From the NCBI RefSeq assembly GCF_009730915.1, contig NC_052472.1, forward strand, positions 18,692,382 through 18,756,381: 64,000 nucleotides of DNA, written 5' to 3'. This DNA comes from Dioscorea cayenensis subsp. rotundata. Taxonomy: Eukaryota > Streptophyta > Magnoliopsida > Dioscoreales > Dioscoreaceae. The translations under genes were made by a program, and so were the position numbers. A model generated the notes under the pieces. That model was given only the letters and a program-made list of their open reading frames with translations, did no database searches and was not told where the DNA came from. Positions 1 through 12,110 of the stretch are shown piece after piece (the first letter of the stretch is position 1; each line of letters starts with the position of its first letter).

Positions 1-1110
1 TCAACGGTGGATTTTGATATTCGCTGGATTTTTGGCTCTATCTAGAAACGGACACGCGTCACTACGGACGTTGTTACCGCCATCTCAGTGGGGCCGTTTC
101 TTGGAACCGTGTTGATGGGAAACGTTTCCTTTGCGAATGAATAGTTTTGTAAATACATTTTCACACTTTCAAATTAAAACAAAAAAAAAATTTCTTATCT
201 AAATATTAAATTTAATTTTTAAATAATTTTCCCTTGTTAGTGTTCATCCCCTTGGTGTCCAAGTACGTACCCTGTTTATTTTATTTTTTATTATTATTAG
301 TGTTTGTGTTTTTTTCTTTACTCTTATAGTCATCTCACAGTCTCCACTCCTAACGAATTGACATATTTTTTTATTTTTATTTTATTGCACCTGTTTTTTT
401 TTGAGTATATGAATATGATTTATCTATTTTTTATAAAATAAAATAATTCTCAAGAAAAATTAACGCATAACAAATATTCTAATCGCAAAAAATATATTTT
501 CATCTATGTAAATTAATAAAATTAATTACCAACCGTGTTAGTATATGTAATAATCGCCTGATTTATTTAAATAATTTTAACTTAAATTTTTGTGTATGTA
601 AAAATAAAACACATACCGTGAGAGAGGTTTACTTATAGGAAACAAAAAAAATTATAGAAAAATTCATAAGATTTTTTTAAAAAACTTATATTATGAAATA
701 TTATTATTAGTAAAATAACTATCATAATTGTTATTATTTATCATATGGAAGCATATTATTTTTTTAAATCTAATCATGTTTTCATTTTATTTATTACTAT
801 AATTAGTACATCTAAAAAATACTAAAATGTTCATTCATACTTATATATTGGACAATCTATGTACAAATCCATGTCTATACAACTTTAATCCATAATAAAC
901 ACAATCACTAAAAATAATTAAAAGAAACTAAAATGAATAATCCTTCCATTTATTATGGACCTATGGTTGAAAATGCCCCTGGTTTTAAGGATTAACAATG
1001 ATTTTAAACCTTAATTTACTATTACGAAAACAATGGGAAACGAATGGGAATCGATATTGGGAACCGGGAATGGGAAACGGAAATGGGAAACGAGAATACC
1101 TACTAAACCG
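1..1110. other. AT-rich upstream region, no gene recognised
   Basis: No credible exon is seen; the small reading frames here look random. From about 1,030 to 1,100 the motif GGGAA(A/T/C)CG recurs at least four times, and the block ends in TACTAAACCGGCCC, which resembles the outer end of a plant MITE. The first 130 bases (GGGGCCGTTT, GGAACC, GGGAAACG) look loosely related to that end, so much of this stretch may be one old element in front of the remorin promoter. That reading is inference. Confidence 0.4.
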
Positions 1111-1111
1111 G

Positions 1112-1303
1112 CCCTATAATATGACACCAACTGTGCGGAGGTGTCTCTGCTTTCCGTTCCTTTGTTCCTGTCTCTCTCTCTCGCGCCATTAAAGAGCTTC
1201 GTTGATCTTTATCAAAGCTTCGAGCTTTTGCTTCTCTCTCGCTTTCTCTTCGTTTCTCTTTGGAGTTTTTGTGGAGGTTTAGCTGTTGTAGCTGAGGATT
1301 AGC
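1112..1303 (+). promoter_or_regulatory. Probable remorin core promoter and 5' leader
   Basis: A weak TATA-like stretch (CTATAATA, about 1,113-1,120) is followed by a pyrimidine-rich CT leader (about 1,150-1,262) that runs to the start codon at 1,304. CT-rich leaders are common in highly expressed plant genes. No transcription start can be read directly. Confidence 0.35.
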
Positions 1304-4300
1304 ATGGGAGAGGAGGAGACGCAGAAGGTGGAGGCCTCGGCGCCACCAGCGACGGAGGTTGCGAAGGATGTTGCGGAGGAGAAGGCTGTGATCCCGCCGC
1401 CCTCTCAGGAGAAGCCTGAGCAGCCTGATGATTCTAAAGCTCTTGCTGTTGTGGAAAGTGAGAACTTTTTCTTCTTCTCTTCAGTTTCCATTCCGATTTC
1501 CTCTTTTTTTCGTTTTTAGGGTTTTCTCCGCTTGAAATTCTCTTATCGGTTTGAAATTGGAGTTTTTCCTTTTGTAGATTGAGATTTCATTTTCATTTTT
1601 TTTTTTGGGTTACTCTTGAGAATTTTGGGTAGTAGTTGTACAAACTCTTATCTTGTTCTGTTTTCTTGTTTGTTTTTGTGAGAATTTCTATTTTTTTGAG
1701 GCGAGATTTAGTGAAATCTTCGAATCAGCACAAAAGAAACCCATGTTTTTTTCTACATATTTGGAAAGAAAGATGAGATATTTTAGCTGTTTTTGCTGTT
1801 TGAAGGATGCATTGTTTTTGTGATTTCTAGTTTTGGATCTTATACGTGTCATGTAAATTCTTGCTAAGAATTTGAATACATGAAACAAAAAGCTTTTGTT
1901 GTTGTACTTTACTTTTGTAGGATTCTTCTTCTTAATTGTGAGAAAAAGAAGGCAAGTCTCTGCTCCTGAGAACTTCTTTTTCTGGACCACTTCCCTTTTT
2001 TTTTTAAATTTTTTTTTAATGGCCTTCTGAAATTTTAAACATCAATTAAAGCAGATTTTTGTTAATTAACTTTTGGACTGGAGCTCTTTTTTTCTTTGTT
2101 TAATTTTTTTCAATTAGACCAGGTTGGATTATATTTCAGATTTATGTTACTTTGAACTACTATGGAACTATCGTTGCTTGCTTTTAGTGTATGGCTTTTC
2201 TTGATTCCTAATTCTGGATGTTGCTATTTTGCCTTAGATTAGTAAACTTCTTGGAAGTATTGGCTGGAAATCTAGACTTTTGCAGCTTATTCTATGAGAT
2301 TATCTGAAAGTGATTTTTTTTTTTATTGTGTAAATAACTAGAGTTTTTTTTTAATGATCTCCAGATCTACTTCCTTTCCCTTTTTTTTATTAAAGTTTTT
2401 TTAATATTCAGATTACTTTAAATATTTTCATTAAACTATAACTTATGTTATGTGCTGTATTTGATGGTTTCTATCTTAGGAAGGTGCTTGTCTGTCAAAT
2501 AGAACTTTTTCTCTTAAACTTTGATTTGCTCCTTTATCTTTTCCTTAGCAGACATAATCATGTAATGTCTAATTTTTTTATCTGAAACGGTTAGACCTGT
2601 TTTTATTGGTGGTTGTGAGGGGAATTGCCCCTAAGTGTGATATAGTTTTAAGTTTGCTCCTATTAGATAAGCCTGTGTAGCATATTAAAAGTTACTAGTG
2701 TGTAGTTCCCTGTTCAATGGGAGAAACACAATAATTGTACTGCTGCTAAATTCTTGTGCATGGTTCTGGTGATTGACACCCTATGCTTTTTTGATATCAT
2801 TACATAAGCTTTAACTTTTAAGACTTTTGAATGCCAAAGCTTGCTCAGGCTTTGCTGATTCACTTTACCATGTTTGAATTTCAAATAAAATATTTAATAA
2901 TATATTCTTAGGTACCACTTCCATACTTATGGTCGAGCAGGAAGAGCATAAGTTTGTGTAGGAAATTTTGGATAACAATCTAGGATTCCTTTGGGATCTC
3001 ATCTTTACCCTTGCTCTAGTTTTTAGACACTAATGAAGGATCCATTTACATAAGCATAAAAAACAAATTATTATTTGTCTAAAGATTCAAGTGGCAGAAC
3101 CAGACGAATGTCTGCTATTTTGGAAGATTTTGCCCATCCATGTGTCCATGACTATCACACATTTCATGAATGTGACCTATCCTTTCAGAGAATGATGTTG
3201 TTGCAGTTGCAGAATTTAAAATAAAAGCTAATGAAATTCCTTAAATTTATATATCCTACCTCTATTATCATTTTAACTTTATGTATTCAGTCTAACATGG
3301 CATTGTGATCTTTGATAATTTCATTTTATTTTAAAAATTCTAAAAATACATTCATTATTGCTGGGCCCTTTAAAAAAATCAATAATGTCAATGTTCACTA
3401 GGATTTTTCACTATCATGAGTAAATGTCTTGTGCACCATTTGCAACAAAGAAAATTATTTTATAATGGTGATGTTGGTTGTCCTATGTAGATATATGTTA
3501 TGAGGACATTTAGCTTAGTATCTAGATATTCACTCACCGGAATCCTTTGCATGAATTTTTGAGGTACAATTTTTGCTTCAATCACATTATGGTCTCATTC
3601 AGTATGCTTGCATGCAGTTGTGTTCTGAGCGTGATTTATTCATCAGCTCCTTGATCTCTGGTTTCTTTCTTGGAAGAAAAACCTTGCATCTTGTTCTTAT
3701 ACTCAAAAGCTAAAGCTAATATGTGCTTGTTTTGACAGAGGTTGCTGATCCACCAGCTGAGAAATCATCCGGAGGTTCTGCTGACAGAGGTAAATTATCA
3801 ATTGGCTCATGTTTTCAAAGTTCCATAGTATTATCAATGAAAGTACCTAGATATTGAATTCTGAAATGCTCTTCCAGATGCTGTTCTTGCTCGAGTGGAA
3901 ACTGAAAAAAGAATGTCACTGATCAAGGCATGGGAGGACAGTGAAAAGACTAAAGCTGAAAACAAGTAAATATTTCTACACTTTATTATTTTAAATCTTT
4001 CAGGGATATACAATTTACAATTTTACATTATGCAGTAATGCTTCTTAGAGAATCTACTGATTGTAAAGTATATATTCTTGTGTTTTCTCTATAAGTTTAC
4101 ACTCTGTTAAATAATCAGTGGGAGTTAAAAGCTTCCTTCTAAATTATCTCTTCCTGTTGTTCTGCAAGTATGGCTCAACTAGATCAAATCAGAAGCTATG
4201 ATCTCTTTAATGAGGGCATCTCAGCTTGTATGCAAATATTGTTATATACTTTTTATGTTTGAGTTTGTAATTTTTCCTTGTATTAATCCCAAACAGAGCC

Positions 4301-4677
4301 ATTAAGAAGATGTCGGCTGTTACTTCATGGGAGAACTCGAAGAAAGCAGCTCTGGAGGCTGAGCTCAAGATGATTGAGGTAAGGAGTTTTTATTCTGTCT
4401 CTCTGCATTCTTTTGAAAAGATTTGATTCAAAAACAACTTGCTTTATAACCTACAATTCTATCAATGTCTGAGCAGGAGAAATTAGAAAAGAAGAAGGCA
4501 GAATACGCAGAGAAAATGAAAAACAGGGTGGCAATGATTCACAAGGCTGCCGAAGAGAAACGAGCAATGACTGAGGCTAAACGTGGCGAAGAGATACTCA
4601 AGGCTGAGGAGTTGGCTGCCAAATACCGAGCAACTGGCCTCGCCCCCACAAAGATCTTTGGTTGCTTTGGTCCTTGA
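1304..4677 (+). CDS. Remorin, group 1 type (complete, five exons)
   Basis: Plasma-membrane scaffold protein that marks sterol-rich nanodomains and acts in virus movement and immune signalling in its family. The spliced exons are 1304-1457, 3739-3789, 3878-3965, 4297-4378 and 4477-4677; all junctions are GT-AG and frames join cleanly, giving 576 bases and 191 residues. Residues 1-75 form the acidic, proline-rich N-terminal region (remorin_N). The C-terminal about 110 residues are the conserved coiled coil beginning ARVETEKRMSLIKAWE and continuing through lysine/glutamate-rich heptads. The protein ends GLAPTKIFGCFGP, the hydrophobic C-terminal anchor with a Cys that is palmitoylated in relatives. 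Length fits the usual 190-200 residues. The start is the first ATG after the CT-rich leader and is followed by an acidic MGEEE. Intron 1 is large (2.28 kb). The gene converges with the RLP gene on its right. The family assignment is very secure; the subgroup is by resemblance. Confidence 0.95.
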
Positions 4678-5559
4678 AAAGAGTTCTCTCCAAGTGTAGT
4701 TTGTTTGCTTCCTCATCTATAATATTTGCTGTTGTTGTTGATTATTATTATAGCTTGTGATTTGATGAGTTTGTTCCGTGTGTAAAGTGTGGTTTTCTTG
4801 TACATAAGGTGCAGTTAAATCTCTGAACAAATTTGGTGTTATATTTGTATTCTTTTGTTTTCGGTCCAAACATTCATGCATGAACTTCACTTATCACTAA
4901 ACAATTTATTTGTTGTCTTGTTCTGTTACTGTAATCATCCTTTTCTTCATGTTCTTTATGATCAATATCAAGTGTTTATGTTTTCTACTTGTTGTGCTCT
5001 ACCTTGACAATACTTTGAAATTTATGTTTCCAATCCAAACTGTTTTTATGTATTGTTTATGTTGATGACATTGATTAGTGTGTTTCTGTGTAAAGTGTGT
5101 TCTTATTGGATTCTTTAGTGAGTACTGAATTTTATTGATGAAATTTCCCCAGTTTGCTCTGAATACCAATCACTCCTGACCAAAATTGCCATTCTTATGA
5201 AATGTTTAAAAACTAAATTCAATTATTTGGAGTTGAGATTTTTTATTTTTTTTTTAAGTGGATAAACTTGAGCATTCTTACTGTATGCAAGGACTTGAAG
5301 AATTTGATTCATATGCATCACAACAATACAACAAATAGAATCTTTTGCTTGAACAAAGTGATGTTTATTTTAACACTGAAGCATAGCTTCTTAATGATAG
5401 CACTACAAACTGCAGTAATAAAGACTTGAAGAAGAGCAGAGAAGAAAGTAATACAGTATGACAATAAAACAGGAAAAATTCAGGTCTGACTCAAAAGTTC
5501 AGTCTTCTCAAACATCGACGAACAAGGTAGAACAGGAAAAGCTTCAGCCAGACCTTAGT
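4678..5559. other. Convergent 3' flanks of remorin and RLP1
   Basis: This holds the remorin 3' UTR (probably to about 4,870) and, from about 5,380, the 3' flank of the minus-strand RLP gene. The stretch 5,400-5,520 (containing AAGACTTGAAGA and ATGACAATAAAACAG) recurs in modified form at 11,620-11,740 and 27,780-27,890, beyond the ends of two other RLP copies. No gene is seen. Confidence 0.6.
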
Positions 5560-8500
5560 TCAACGTCGAAAAATTGATTTCAATCTCCTTGATTGTAGAA
5601 CTATCTTCAGATAAATAGAATCATACACAGTGTCAATGGCTCTGAAATAAGCAATTCTTATGCTCTGCTTGGTTATGATTATGCCAATGAATATCCAAAA
5701 GCCAAAGATGAATCCCATTGAAAAGCCTATATAAATCCATATATCATACCAATCTCCATGTTCTTCATTGTCATGAAATCCTTCATGCACAGAATCATCG
5801 GGGATCTGGTTGGTGCAATCACTCAGAGGAAATCCACAAAGACCGTCATTCCAATCGTAAGCCGATGCATCAAAAGTCTGAAGCTGACTGCCTACTGGAA
5901 TTTTTCCTGAGAACCTGTTGTGTGACAGATTCAAATGATTCAAAAAACTTAAAGTTGCCAAGCTTGAAGGAATGACACCCGAAAAATTGTTCACTGAAAG
6001 ATCAAGTGATTCAAGCTGTTTCATATCACCGATGTTTTCTGGTATCATCCCGTTGAAATGATTGTCAGCAAGATTAAAGAATCGCAATCCATACAACTTA
6101 GTGATTTCGTCCGGCAACTCACCGGATAGCAAATTACCCGATAAGTCTACACTTTTTACCAATGGAAGTACCTTTGTGAATTTTGTTTCTAGTCCCTTTG
6201 CCGATATGAATAGATATTCCGAGTAAATAGACATCTTTCGGTTTTGCAATCGTTCCAAGGAGGCACAGTTCAGAGAATCTCCATTCTCAAGAATCATACT
6301 AACAAGAAAGATGCATGGCTCATAAGTATAAACAGAAAGCAGAGGACTTCCCACATGACTTGTGGCCATAGCTTTAAAATCTCCAAAAGAGTGAGGAATT
6401 TGACCTGATATTTTATTGTTTGCAAGGTCCAGAACCTGAAGAGATGACAGATTTGATAGTTGCTCTGGAATAACACCTTCAAACAAATTTGATCTCAAGC
6501 GAAGTATGACTAATGACAGAAGGTTCTCTCCGATCCATGCCGGAATGCTACCTGAAAGCTTGTTTTCACCCATGTCGAGAGTCACCAACTTGTCGGCGTA
6601 TTTTTTTAAAGATATTGGAAGATTGCCGGAAAAACCATTTTTCCGCAAATGCAATGACCGGAGATATGACAGAGAGAAGATACAGTCAGGGATGGTGCCA
6701 GAGAAATTATTGTCAGATAAATCAAGAATTTCCAAGTTTGATGACTGGTTCCAGCAAAGAGGAAGCTCACCAGACATATCATTGTTAGAAAGATCAAGCA
6801 CCATTAGAGCAGTTAAGTTACAAAAGAACAATGGAATGCTACCATTAAAATGATTAAAAGAGAAAGAGAAAACTTTAACCTCTTCAGCAGCAGCAAAGTA
6901 TGATGGAATTGGCCCAGAGAATAAGTTATTACTGAGATCAATTGCAATGAGTAATGATGGATCAAGATTTGGAATGAGACCTTCAAATTTGTTCCAACTC
7001 AAATCAATGTTAGAGAAGGAATTGTATTCCAAAGAAGTAGGTAAATTTCCCTCCAAATTATTATGTGATAGATTGAGATTCACATAACCTGAGTTCCAAA
7101 ACCATGAAGGGATTTCACCTGAAATTTCAGCATCTGAAAGGCATAGATCACCCAAGTTTGCCTGGGTCTTAATCCAAGATGGAAACTTGGACCTTATTTT
7201 GCAGGAGCACATTCTGATGACAGATGCATTGAAAGGAGGAATCCAATTCTCACTCACATTCAACCGCAACAAATTGAATGAGAAATCCATGGACTGCAAG
7301 TTTGCAAGATTAGTAAAATGAGCTTCAGTTAAGACACCAACGAATGAATTCGACGAAAGAAATAATGCCATGAGATTAGAGAATTGGCCTAAGCTTTCTG
7401 GAACTGTGCTGTTGAATCTGTTCTTTCCCAGAGCCAATGTAGTCAGGCCAACAGGGCTGTCACTGCCATTGAATCTCATGTTTTGTGTGCATTTGGACAA
7501 TTTATTCAGCAAATCATGAATCGAACCACTGATGAAGTTGTCATTCAAATACATTATCATTAAATTACATAAATTTCCCATGGATTTTGGCAACGTTCCA
7601 GAAATGTTATTATATGATAAATCAAGCTCGGACAGGTTTGAGAGCTTACCAATCGAGACTGGTAATTGCCCGGTGATCTGGTTTAATGCCATTTTAAATT
7701 GCCGCAGTTGCATAAGATTTCCTAAACTCTGTGGTAGCTCTCCACTTATCATATTTTTCGACAAATCTAAATACTGAAGATCTACCAGGTTCCCAATCGT
7801 TTCAGGCAATGTGCCACTGAGATTATGACATTGAGACCCATCAAAATGCTGCAAAACTGTAAGATTACCAATACTCTCTGGTATCTCTCCACTCATCATA
7901 TTTTCAGAAAAGACTAAGAACTTGATGTTTTCCAGTTCACCAATGCTTTCAGGGATGCATCCCTGAACTTGGTTTTCTGACAAATCAAGTCTCTCCAACT
8001 TTTTTAGCCCCCCAAATCTCTTTGGCAACTTCTGAAACTCATTGCGAGACAAATCAAGATTCACTAAGTTGGTGAGGTTGTTAATTGATTCTGGAATGCC
8101 TCCATTGAACATATTTGAATTCAAGCTTAGTGTCTCTAAGCTACTAAGGTTTCCCAAGGACTCTGGAATCATTCCATCAAAAGAGTTATAAGACAAGCTC
8201 AAGAATCTCAAGCTACTCAAGTTACCAATGGTTACTGGCAACTTGCCATGCAGAGCACAATTAGAAAGATCTAGATAAACAAGGCTAGTGAGATTGAACA
8301 ACCATTGAGGCAGAGTGATGTTCAGGTCATAATTTCCCAGAGAGATCAAGCACACGAAGAGATGTGAAGTTGAGATGATGATGAAGCAGAGTAGTATCAT
8401 GAATACCACCAACTTGGAGGCCAGCATTAGAGAGTTTCAAGACAAGAAGAGAAGGGAGCATATTAATGTCATGAAGCCAATGAGACACGTTAGAAAGGTA

Positions 8501-8927
8501 CACTCCACTCAAGTCAAGGTGATTCAAAGATGTCATTCCAGAGAGCCAGTGAAGGTCATCAATGTAAGAGCTTATAGAGGCTTCTTTGCAGTTAAGGTCA
8601 AGGTAGCACAAGCGTGATAGGTTTCCAAGAGCCGCATGAGGAATGGTACCACTAAATCCAGCGTGTGAGAGATTAAGGTATTCAAGGTTGGCAAGGGAGC
8701 CAATAAAGTCTGGGATGAGCGAGTGATTGAAGTAGTTCATGCTCAAGTCCAAGTGCTTTAAATATTGAAGGTGAACTAGAGAAGAGCTCAACTTACTTGG
8801 AGGTATGGTATGTTCATCATAATAAGGATATCGGAGATCAAGCTTGGTGACATGGCCTGTTTCATGGTTGCAGGACACTCCCCTCCAATGGCAGCAGTCA
8901 TGACCAGTCCAAGATGATAGAAAGCTT

Positions 8928-8959
<32 letters not shown>

Positions 8960-9097
8960 AATCCACATGCCTGCTTTGATGCTGAGAAGGGCTATCCTTT
9001 CAGTCTCAATGCAGTTACCATGAACTTGAGAGTGAGAGTGAGGCAGCAGTGATGCCACAAGGCAAAGTATAGAAAAGATGAAGGTGATGGGAGCCAT
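5560..9097 (-). CDS. RLP1: Cf/EIX-type leucine-rich-repeat receptor-like protein, one frameshift
   Basis: Cell-surface receptor without a kinase; relatives bind microbial ligands outside the cell and signal through SOBIR1/BAK1 kinases. Reading leftward from 9,097: signal peptide (MAPITFIFSILCLVASLL), LRRNT cap with CIETERIALLSIKAG and WTGHDCCHWRGVSC, then a long run of plant LRRs (LxxLxLSxNxxxGxIPxxxGNL), an island before SAKGLETKF, the last LRRs, the C-terminal cap with LCGFPLSDC, an acidic stretch (EEHGDWYD), one membrane helix with GxxxG spacing (IGFSMGFIFGFWIF) and a short basic tail ending at 5,560. The frame breaks once, at about 8,330-8,340, in a GGGAAA run: upstream it reads LDLSGKL then TGA, while the next frame continues GNYDLNITLPQWLF. 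Removing one base would give about 1,177 residues. It may be a real null allele, a polymorphism or an assembly error. The intact downstream frame alone would lack the signal peptide. There is no intron. Confidence 0.85.
8928..8959. repeat. (TTG)n microsatellite inside the RLP1 LRRNT region
   Basis: About ten TTG units on the plus strand encode a run of ten asparagines just after KAGMWI in RLP1. RLP2 has only LSNNQSWL at the same place, so the run is an expansion specific to this copy, probably variable between individuals. Confidence 0.9.
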
Positions 9098-9159
9098 GAG
9101 AGAGATGAGACTTCTGAGAGTAGGGTCACTTGATGTTAATGCATGACTTCACAATGCTT

Positions 9160-9178
9160 ACATTATATATATACAAGG
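9160..9178 (-). promoter_or_regulatory. TATA box of RLP1
   Basis: The minus strand reads GTATATATATAATG roughly 65-80 bases upstream of the RLP1 start codon at 9,097. Position and sequence fit a plant TATA box; no other element was recognised. Confidence 0.55.
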
Positions 9179-9199
9179 ATTATAGAGATGATGAAACAA

Positions 9200-9840
9200 G
9201 TATCAACTATCAAGGTTCCATCTGGTGCTGAAGTCTTTTACAGTTTAAGGTCAGTCAAAGTAAACGTTCAGGTCTTTCTTTATTTTTTATTTTTCCGTCG
9301 TTGTACTAGTAATTAATTAAATGATTAAAAATGTAACAGTAATCCAGTTTTTTTTAATTTGTTTGGTCATTTGTGTATTTAAATATATTTTATGTGTGGA
9401 AAATCTTTGGACTCACAGTGTAACATGACTCGGTTTCAACACATGCCGTGTGATGATCATATCACCGTCATATTTGTTTTTATTTTCTTTTTGGAACTTG
9501 TTGGGGGTTACCTTGACAAACCAGCAATATACTTGTAAGAATTGGCCCCTTGGTTAATTTGCTTATATAATTTTATAAAAAATATATAAAAAAGTATAAT
9601 GCAAAGACTTCAATTAGACACATATATGACTCCAATCCCAAAAACAAGACTAAGCTTGAGAAGATGACTTCGATAATTAAAAAAAAATCTCAACTTTTGC
9701 TGAAAATTCACTGGCTACCTAAGAGACCCGAATTGGCTATTTTGTGTTTTCTCTTAGGTAGCCACATACTACTTTGATCATGGGTTTTCTCTTTTCTTTC
9801 TTTTATTTTGGGTCATATTTTATTTTTTAATATGTTAGTA
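9200..9840. other. RLP1 upstream region, no gene seen
   Basis: AT-rich sequence without a credible exon. It presumably includes upstream control sequence of RLP1 but no motif is convincing. Confidence 0.4.
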
Positions 9841-10281
9841 TTAAAGTATAATACTTAGTTTAGCCCTTCTAATATATTGAAATAGCTCTTTAGTCCCAAT
9901 TATTATTTTTTTCCCTCAGGAAATACCCTCCATTATCTTGTTTGGAAAAAAAAAAAATCTCTCCTGCTAACGCATGTCTGATTCTCAGTCTATGAGGCTG
10001 ACATGACATTTTTCATGATTAAAAAATTGTTATATATAATACCAAGTTTAATTCCTCTATTTTTGTGAAATGACCCTTTAGTTCCCTTATTATATTTTCA
10101 CCCTTATGAAGTCCTTCCAATAGGGGACTATGAAGCTATTTAAAAATAATAGAGGGATTAAACTAGTATTATATCTAAAAAAATTAATAAAATAGAGGGA
10201 TTTCTATGGGTAAAAATAATAGGGGACTATAAAGGTCATTTCAAAATAATAGAGGGACTAAACTGGGTATTATACTTTTAA
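9841..10281. mobile_element. MITE with long terminal inverted repeats, nested with a relative of itself
   Basis: The left end TTAAAGTATAATAC matches the complement of the right end GTATTATACTTTTAA, and the similarity runs inward about 60 bases (GTTTAG...CCC...TGAAAT...). A second, shorter inverted pair of the same family sits inside (about 10,029-10,187). It has no coding capacity, so it is a non-autonomous foldback/MITE type. The superfamily is not certain; TTA/TAA at the edges would fit Tourist/Harbinger. Confidence 0.7.
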
Positions 10282-10556
10282 CTTTTTACAACTGTCGATC
10301 AATCGTGATGAATTCACAATGGTGGTGGTGAGACCGTTGTGGCTTCTGTGTTGCTCTAAGTGAATCCACACTGCTACGGTTTGATAATGACAGTGTTATT
10401 GTGAGCCGTGGCTTTTTTGGCTTTAAAATAGAATAAAAGGTTACGGTGATTAAAAGAATAAAATTCCATTCTAATTAGGTATTGAACATGTAAAATCTTA
10501 TGTTAAATACAATGTAAATGATATGAAAATTATGCACTTTTCAAGCACTTATCAAT

Positions 10557-10930
10557 ATGCCAGGCACACGGAGCATTGGCGGCAAGTCAATTGATGTCTA
10601 CAATTCTCCATCCCATGGCCAGATTGGAGGCATCTTTTACAATGATCACCAGACTCCGGGGAAAGATGTCGTTTTGGGGGTGGTGCAATCTCCATTCTGT
10701 CAGCACTGTCCACCTAGGAACTATCCTTCTTGTGCATTGTTTGCTAGCCTAGGTCTTGCTCAGAGGAATGTTTCAAAAGGGTTTCAAAGGTGGGGGAGAC
10801 GGGAACAACATCGGCAAAGAAGACACCTTGTCAAATGTGTGAGTTCGTTGCTAGGGAACAAGAGAAACCCCCTCGAGCTCCACCATGGGCAACAGAACGA
10901 GCTTCACACGAACTCCAAAAACGCGCACCG
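10557..10930 (-). pseudogene. CCHC zinc-knuckle fragment, LINE ORF1-like
   Basis: On the minus strand the frame near 10,650-10,565 reads HCKRCLQSGHGMENCRHQ then LTCRQC, a C-X2-C-X4-H-X4-C knuckle followed by a second Cys pair. This arrangement (knuckle, CR, then CxxC) is typical of ORF1 proteins of plant L1-type LINEs and related DUF4283 proteins. Stops interrupt the frame further left and right, and no promoter or exon pattern is visible. The opposite-strand 125-residue frame is a shadow. Base composition is less AT-rich than the surroundings, as expected for recent coding origin. Confidence 0.6.
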
Positions 10931-10934
10931 ATAG

Positions 10935-11690
10935 CTTTCTTGTCTATAGTTGAATAAAAAAATTAAAATGGATAGCCCAATAAATTTTTTTTTTTGATAT
11001 ATTTTTTTATTAAATTAATAAAACATTGTTTGATTAAAAGATGAGAAACGCTGTGCTCCTTTCAGTTTAATTGAAGTGATTTATCCATTTTTTTTTTTAA
11101 AAAAAAAAAAACGGTTACTTATTGAGATTACAAGCATGGTTACAGGGAGGAATAACAAAAGGTACACCATACATACATCGCAATGAAGTAGATCTAGTGT
11201 AAGGGGAGACCACACTTCCATCAGAAATGAAGGTGAAGCCAAGAAAAAGGAATACATTAACAAGGTTGAGGTAAATCGTCCATCCCAAATAACACAAGTT
11301 GGGGCAAGATAAGCTAACTCCTTAGAGGAGACCATAGTTGTGAAAAGTCCTGCCCGACTAAAAGAATGATCCCAGGAAATCCAAGCCACATTTAGATGGT
11401 CACAGTGAAATCTTCCAATTTGAGTTCTGAGTCTGGGCTGCAAATATAATTTTGTTCCTTATAATCTAAACATGCCCAAAACATAGTAATATCATGCATG
11501 TAGAAAACTATAAGCACGTCATTCAATCTGAATGTATTTTATAAACTAATAGTACATAGTCTTCATATTTATTTGACAGCTAAATCATAATTTGATCATG
11601 GTAGCACCACAAACTGAAACTATCATAATAAAGACTTGAAGAGTTGAGAAGCAATAAATGCATTATGACAATAAAATAGCAAAAGCTAAA
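10935..11690. other. Unrecognised stretch with poly(A/T) junction
   Basis: A T-run followed by an A-run (about 11,090-11,111) looks like a retroposon tail. A minus-strand frame of 120 codons (11,081-11,443) shows no family I recognise. From about 11,600 the sequence matches the 3' flanks of the RLP genes. Confidence 0.35.
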
Positions 11691-11698
11691 GCCTAACC

Positions 11699-12110
11699 TT
11701 AGTTCCTCCTTGGAAAATATGATTTCAGTCTTCTCAAGTAGAAGATTGTCTTCACATTTATCCAGTCCTAAAATGCGTCAATGGATCAGAAATAAGCAAT
11801 TCTTGTGGTTTTCTTGATGATAATGGTACTGATGATCACCCTAGAAGCCAGTAATGAATCTCATTGAAAGGCCTATGTAAAGCCATAACTTCTCTGGCCA
11901 ATCTTCTTCTTCTTCTTCTTCCCTGTTTGCAGCTTGGGAGTAATGTGTCTCATTAGCACAGTTCTGAAGAGGCCATCCACAGAGATGATGATTCCAATTA
12001 TAGGCTGCTGAATCGAAAGTTTAAAGTTGGCCACCGAATGGAATTTTGCTTGACAAACTGTTTGTGCGACAGGTTCAAATGATCCAAAAAGTTCAAAGCA
12101 GACATGCTCT
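11699..12110 (-). pseudogene. RLP remnant: C-terminal piece only
   Basis: Decayed third member of the RLP cluster. The minus strand shows SALNFLDHLNLSHK in one frame, then a LCG-type cap in another, an acidic run (several Glu codons), and WPEKLWLYIGLSMRFITGF, matching the C-terminal membrane segment of RLP1 and RLP2. Stop codons and frameshifts lie inside the helix and tail. Nothing N-terminal to the last LRR is present; instead the MET1 fragment begins at about 12,150. The 3' flank is shared with the other two RLP genes. Confidence 0.8.

Noticed and set aside
998..1192. 64-codon frame upstream of the remorin gene
   Set aside because: Built from the GGGAAACG repeats and the CT-rich leader; no homology or splice support.
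4483..4716. Minus-strand frame opposite the last remorin exon
   Set aside because: Shadow of a Lys/Glu-rich coiled-coil exon, whose complement is rich in Phe and Leu.
6506..6853. Plus-strand open frames of 115 and 91 codons within RLP1
   Set aside because: They are antisense shadows of the LRR coding sequence; similar antisense frames recur over the LRRs of RLP2.
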